Notes under the pieces: model-generated
Databases searched by the model: none
Told to the model about the DNA's origin: nothing
The model's input: the letters and a program-made list of their open reading frames with translations, nothing else
Part shown: positions 6,746 to 8,481 of the stretch, one piece after another
How the letters are laid out: every line of letters begins with the position of its first letter
How positions within the stretch are numbered: position 1 is the first letter of the stretch
Program-made: the position numbers and the translations under genes
Assembly (NCBI GenBank): GCA_019113665.1
Contig: DXGW01000096.1
Span: 1 to 8,481 of the forward strand
Source: Candidatus Alistipes excrementipullorum
GTDB lineage: Bacteria > Bacteroidota > Bacteroidia > Bacteroidales > Rikenellaceae
Reading direction: 5' to 3'
Length of the DNA: 8,481 nucleotides

Positions 6746-7006
6746 ATGGGAAAGATCAAGGACCGTTTCTCGAAAATAACGGACGGCAACGACGGCAAGA
6801 TGGCACTGTCGATGCGCAACTACATATTGCTGCTCATCGGTTTCGCCATCATCGTCATAGGGTTCGTACTCATGGCCGGCGGCGGAAGCCAGTCGCCCGA
6901 CGAATTCGACTACTCGATGTTCTCGTGGAGACGCATAACGCTTGCCCCGATTCTGGTCATCGGAGGATTCGCATTCGAGATCTATGCGATCATGAAGCGT
7001 TTCTGA
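6746..7006 (+). CDS. DUF3098 family small membrane protein
   Basis: An 86-residue protein beginning one base after the ftsX stop. Seen: a polar, charged N-terminus (1-24), a first membrane helix at about 25-44 (ILLLIGFAIIVIGFVLM), a loop carrying SPDEFDYSMFSWRRITLAP (50-68), which is the recognisable DUF3098 signature, and a second helix at about 66-82, ending in KRF. With two helices, both termini probably face the cytoplasm and the loop is periplasmic, though the loop is too short to be a domain. The family has no established function as far as I know. Its placement directly after ftsX recurs in Bacteroidetes, where it is often followed by the undecaprenyl-diphosphatase gene uppP; here a terminator follows instead. 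An accessory role for FtsX is a reasonable inference, not a demonstrated one. Confidence 0.9.
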   Translation: MGKIKDRFSKITDGNDGKMALSMRNYILLLIGFAIIVIGFVLMAGGGSQSPDEFDYSMFSWRRITLAPILVIGGFAFEIYAIMKRF

Positions 7007-7025
7007 ACGGCCGGAGCGAACAAAT

Positions 7026-7059
7026 ACGAGGCGGGACCATGCCACTGGTCCCGCCTCGT
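7026..7059. terminator. Strong bidirectional terminator between DUF3098 and Gfo/Idh
   Basis: A perfect 14-bp GC-rich stem, ACGAGGCGGGACCA (7026-7039) with its complement at 7046-7059, closes a six-base loop. It lies 19 bases after the DUF3098 stop and 21 bases beyond the end of the converging oxidoreductase gene. The plus strand continues TCCGTTCTG and the minus strand ATTTGTTCG, both moderately T-rich. It probably ends transcription from both sides and marks the end of the yfhO-like/ftsX operon. Confidence 0.85.
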
Positions 7060-7080
7060 TCCGTTCTGTCGGGCGGCAGA

Positions 7081-8481
7081 CTACTTCACTGCCACCTTAC
7101 GCATACCCTTGCGGCTCTCTTCGGCCTTGAAGCCCATGACATGGCTCTCGATCGAGACATCGATGGTGCTCGAAAGCAATCCCTGATCCTGTGCCGCCAC
7201 GGCCCTGACGAAATCGCGCACCAGCGCCAGGTCGCCGCCGCCATGGCCTGCGCCGCGGTATTCGGGAATCTCCTCGACCTTCTTGTCCCATACGCTCTGG
7301 CGTCCCGAGCGGAATTCGGTAACGGTAAAGGTCTTCATGTCGCCCTCGATATACCCGAGCGTTCCCATGATTCGCGTGCGGCGTCCGCCCCACGGCGTAA
7401 ATGCGTCCATCGTAAAGCTGGCCGTAACGCCGCCGTCGAAAAGCATCGTGGCCACGTAGTGGTCGCACTGGTCATTGTCGCAGCGGAAGACGCAGCGTCC
7501 GTAATCCGTAGTCTTGAGCTTCTCGCGTATGAGCGCCGGGTCGCGTCTCGGCAGGTCGAAGACGGAGAGGTGGCGTTTGCGGCGTTCGTATATGTCGATT
7601 GCCGAATACGGGCATGTCGCCTCATGCGGGCAACCGTCCGTACAGCGTTCGGGAGCCCCTTCGGGCATGTTCTCGCGCCTGAACAGATGCAGCGAGCCCT
7701 CGGCCGAGATGGTTTCGCAGGGTTTGCCGACGATCCAGCGCAGGATATCGAGGTCATGGCACGACTTTGCCAGAATGATCGGCGTGGTCTGTTTCGAGTT
7801 ATGCCAGTTGCCGCGCACGTACGAGTGCGCCATGTGCGCATACTGTATCGGCTCCATATGCTGAATGCTCACGAGGTCGCCTATTATGCCGGAATCGACG
7901 ACCTGCTTGAGCGCCACAAAATATGGGGCATAACGCAGCACGTGACATACGGCAACTATGCGGTTGTACTTGTGCGCCTGCGCAAGAATACTGCGGCACT
8001 CCTTTTCGGTAGGGGCAACCGGCTTCTCGAGCAGCACGTCATACCCTGCGGCCAACGCCATCATACAGGGTTCGTAGTGCAGATTGTCGGGTGTCGCTAT
8101 CACGACCGCATCTGCGAATTTGGACTTTTCGAAAACCTCATGAAAATCGCCGAAACAGTTCTCCTCCGGTATGGAGAAACGCTTGCGCATGGCATCGCGA
8201 CGCTCAGGGTTGAGATCGGCGACGCCGACCACACGCATGGCATCGGGGAATCTGGAGGCATAGCCGGAATAGGTGCGTCCGCGGTTGCCGGCCCCGATGA
8301 TTATAACGGATACCGGTTTGGAGACTTCGGCTTTAAGGTCGGCAACGGGCATGTCGAGTTTCTCCCCGCCGTCGGGAAGCATTTCGGCCTCGTCGTCATC
8401 GGCGGTCATACCCTTTACGTCCACCCCCACGAGTGTCGCCCCGACCGTAAGAAGTCCGAGTCGTTTCAAAAATTCAAGTCT
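7081..8481 (-). CDS. Gfo/Idh/MocA oxidoreductase with six-Cys insert (5' end cut off by window)
   Basis: An NAD(P)-dependent oxidoreductase of the glucose-fructose oxidoreductase family. Residue numbers here start at the in-frame TTG at 8467-8469. Seen: the Rossmann loop G59-A-G-N-R-G64; acidic D85 (VADLNP) for NAD ribose binding; ATPDNLH (125-131); EKP at 148-150, the family motif with the catalytic-site lysine; and H238-D-x-D in KSCHDLDILRW. An insert in the C-terminal domain holds C276, C280, C286, C326, C330 and C335 (CTDGCPHEATCPY and CVFRCDNDQC), seen in a subgroup of this family. GHGGGD (408-413) resembles GH109-like members. The TTG is unlikely to be the start: the frame stays open to the window edge and reads RLEFLKRLGLLTVGATLVG, a basic-hydrophobic segment like the Tat signals of related Bacteroidetes proteins, so the true N-terminus probably lies outside. 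Substrate unknown; a sugar or a glycoside is likely. It converges on the ftsX operon and is transcriptionally separate from it. Confidence 0.85.
   Translation of the reverse strand, partial: RLEFLKRLGLLTVGATLVGVDVKGMTADDDEAEMLPDGGEKLDMPVADLKAEVSKPVSVIIIGAGNRGRTYSGYASRFPDAMRVVGVADLNPERRDAMRKRFSIPEENCFGDFHEVFEKSKFADAVVIATPDNLHYEPCMMALAAGYDVLLEKPVAPTEKECRSILAQAHKYNRIVAVCHVLRYAPYFVALKQVVDSGIIGDLVSIQHMEPIQYAHMAHSYVRGNWHNSKQTTPIILAKSCHDLDILRWIVGKPCETISAEGSLHLFRRENMPEGAPERCTDGCPHEATCPYSAIDIYERRKRHLSVFDLPRRDPALIREKLKTTDYGRCVFRCDNDQCDHYVATMLFDGGVTASFTMDAFTPWGGRRTRIMGTLGYIEGDMKTFTVTEFRSGRQSVWDKKVEEIPEYRGAGHGGGDLALVRDFVRAVAAQDQGLLSSTIDVSIESHVMGFKAEESRKGMRKVAVK

Noticed and set aside
2309..7006. Idea that the prenyl synthase supplies the lipid carrier for the YfhO-family protein as a dedicated pathway
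   Set aside because: The aspartate-rich motifs show an all-trans synthase, while bacterial sugar carriers are cis-undecaprenyl chains made by UppS. Adjacency alone does not support a shared pathway.

Overview
The window looks like chromosomal DNA from a gut Bacteroidales bacterium of fairly high GC, most likely Alistipes/Rikenellaceae. Three things point there: FtsX, DUF3098 and a YfhO-type membrane protein lie in one operon; an FHS/FucP-type sugar permease and a Cys-containing Gfo/Idh/MocA protein are present; and three intergenic sites match the Bacteroidetes -7 promoter consensus TAnnTTTG exactly. The genus is inferred from coding style and is not proven.

Layout, left to right. (1) A GNAT acetyltransferase (48-485, +) sits behind its own -7 element. 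(2) An AT-richer stretch (486-973) holds a probable small single-pass membrane protein (572-829, +), a perfect 8-bp hairpin (596-615) and two terminator-like hairpins (845-872 and 932-951). (3) A leftward pair follows: a long-chain trans-polyprenyl diphosphate synthase (2309-3295) and, 51 bases downstream, an FHS-family MFS sugar permease (974-2257). (4) A 105-base divergent promoter region (3296-3400) carries one TAnnTTTG element facing each way. (5) A tight rightward operon runs YfhO-family protein (3401-5860), ftsX (5860-6744, one-base overlap) and a DUF3098 protein (6746-7006, one-base gap), and ends at a strong hairpin (7026-7059). (6) A convergent, leftward Gfo/Idh/MocA oxidoreductase (7081 to the right edge) has its 5' end outside the window. 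The in-frame residues at the edge resemble a Tat-type export signal.

How the genes fit together. The rightward operon is an envelope module. FtsX (with FtsE, not in this window) controls peptidoglycan hydrolysis at the septum in well-studied bacteria. DUF3098 is a small two-helix membrane protein that accompanies ftsX in Bacteroidetes. The YfhO-family protein is a GT-C-like polytopic protein probably acting on lipid-linked sugars. The divergent prenyl synthase makes long all-trans chains, most likely for menaquinone. It should not be read as the source of undecaprenyl carrier, which is a cis-prenyl product. The permease and the oxidoreductase belong to carbohydrate uptake and catabolism.

I see no mobile element, CRISPR array, RNA gene, toxin-antitoxin pair or defence island, and no clear new multi-gene system. 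The least explained parts are the small membrane ORF with its hairpins, the coupling of YfhO to FtsX/DUF3098, and the six-cysteine insert in the oxidoreductase.
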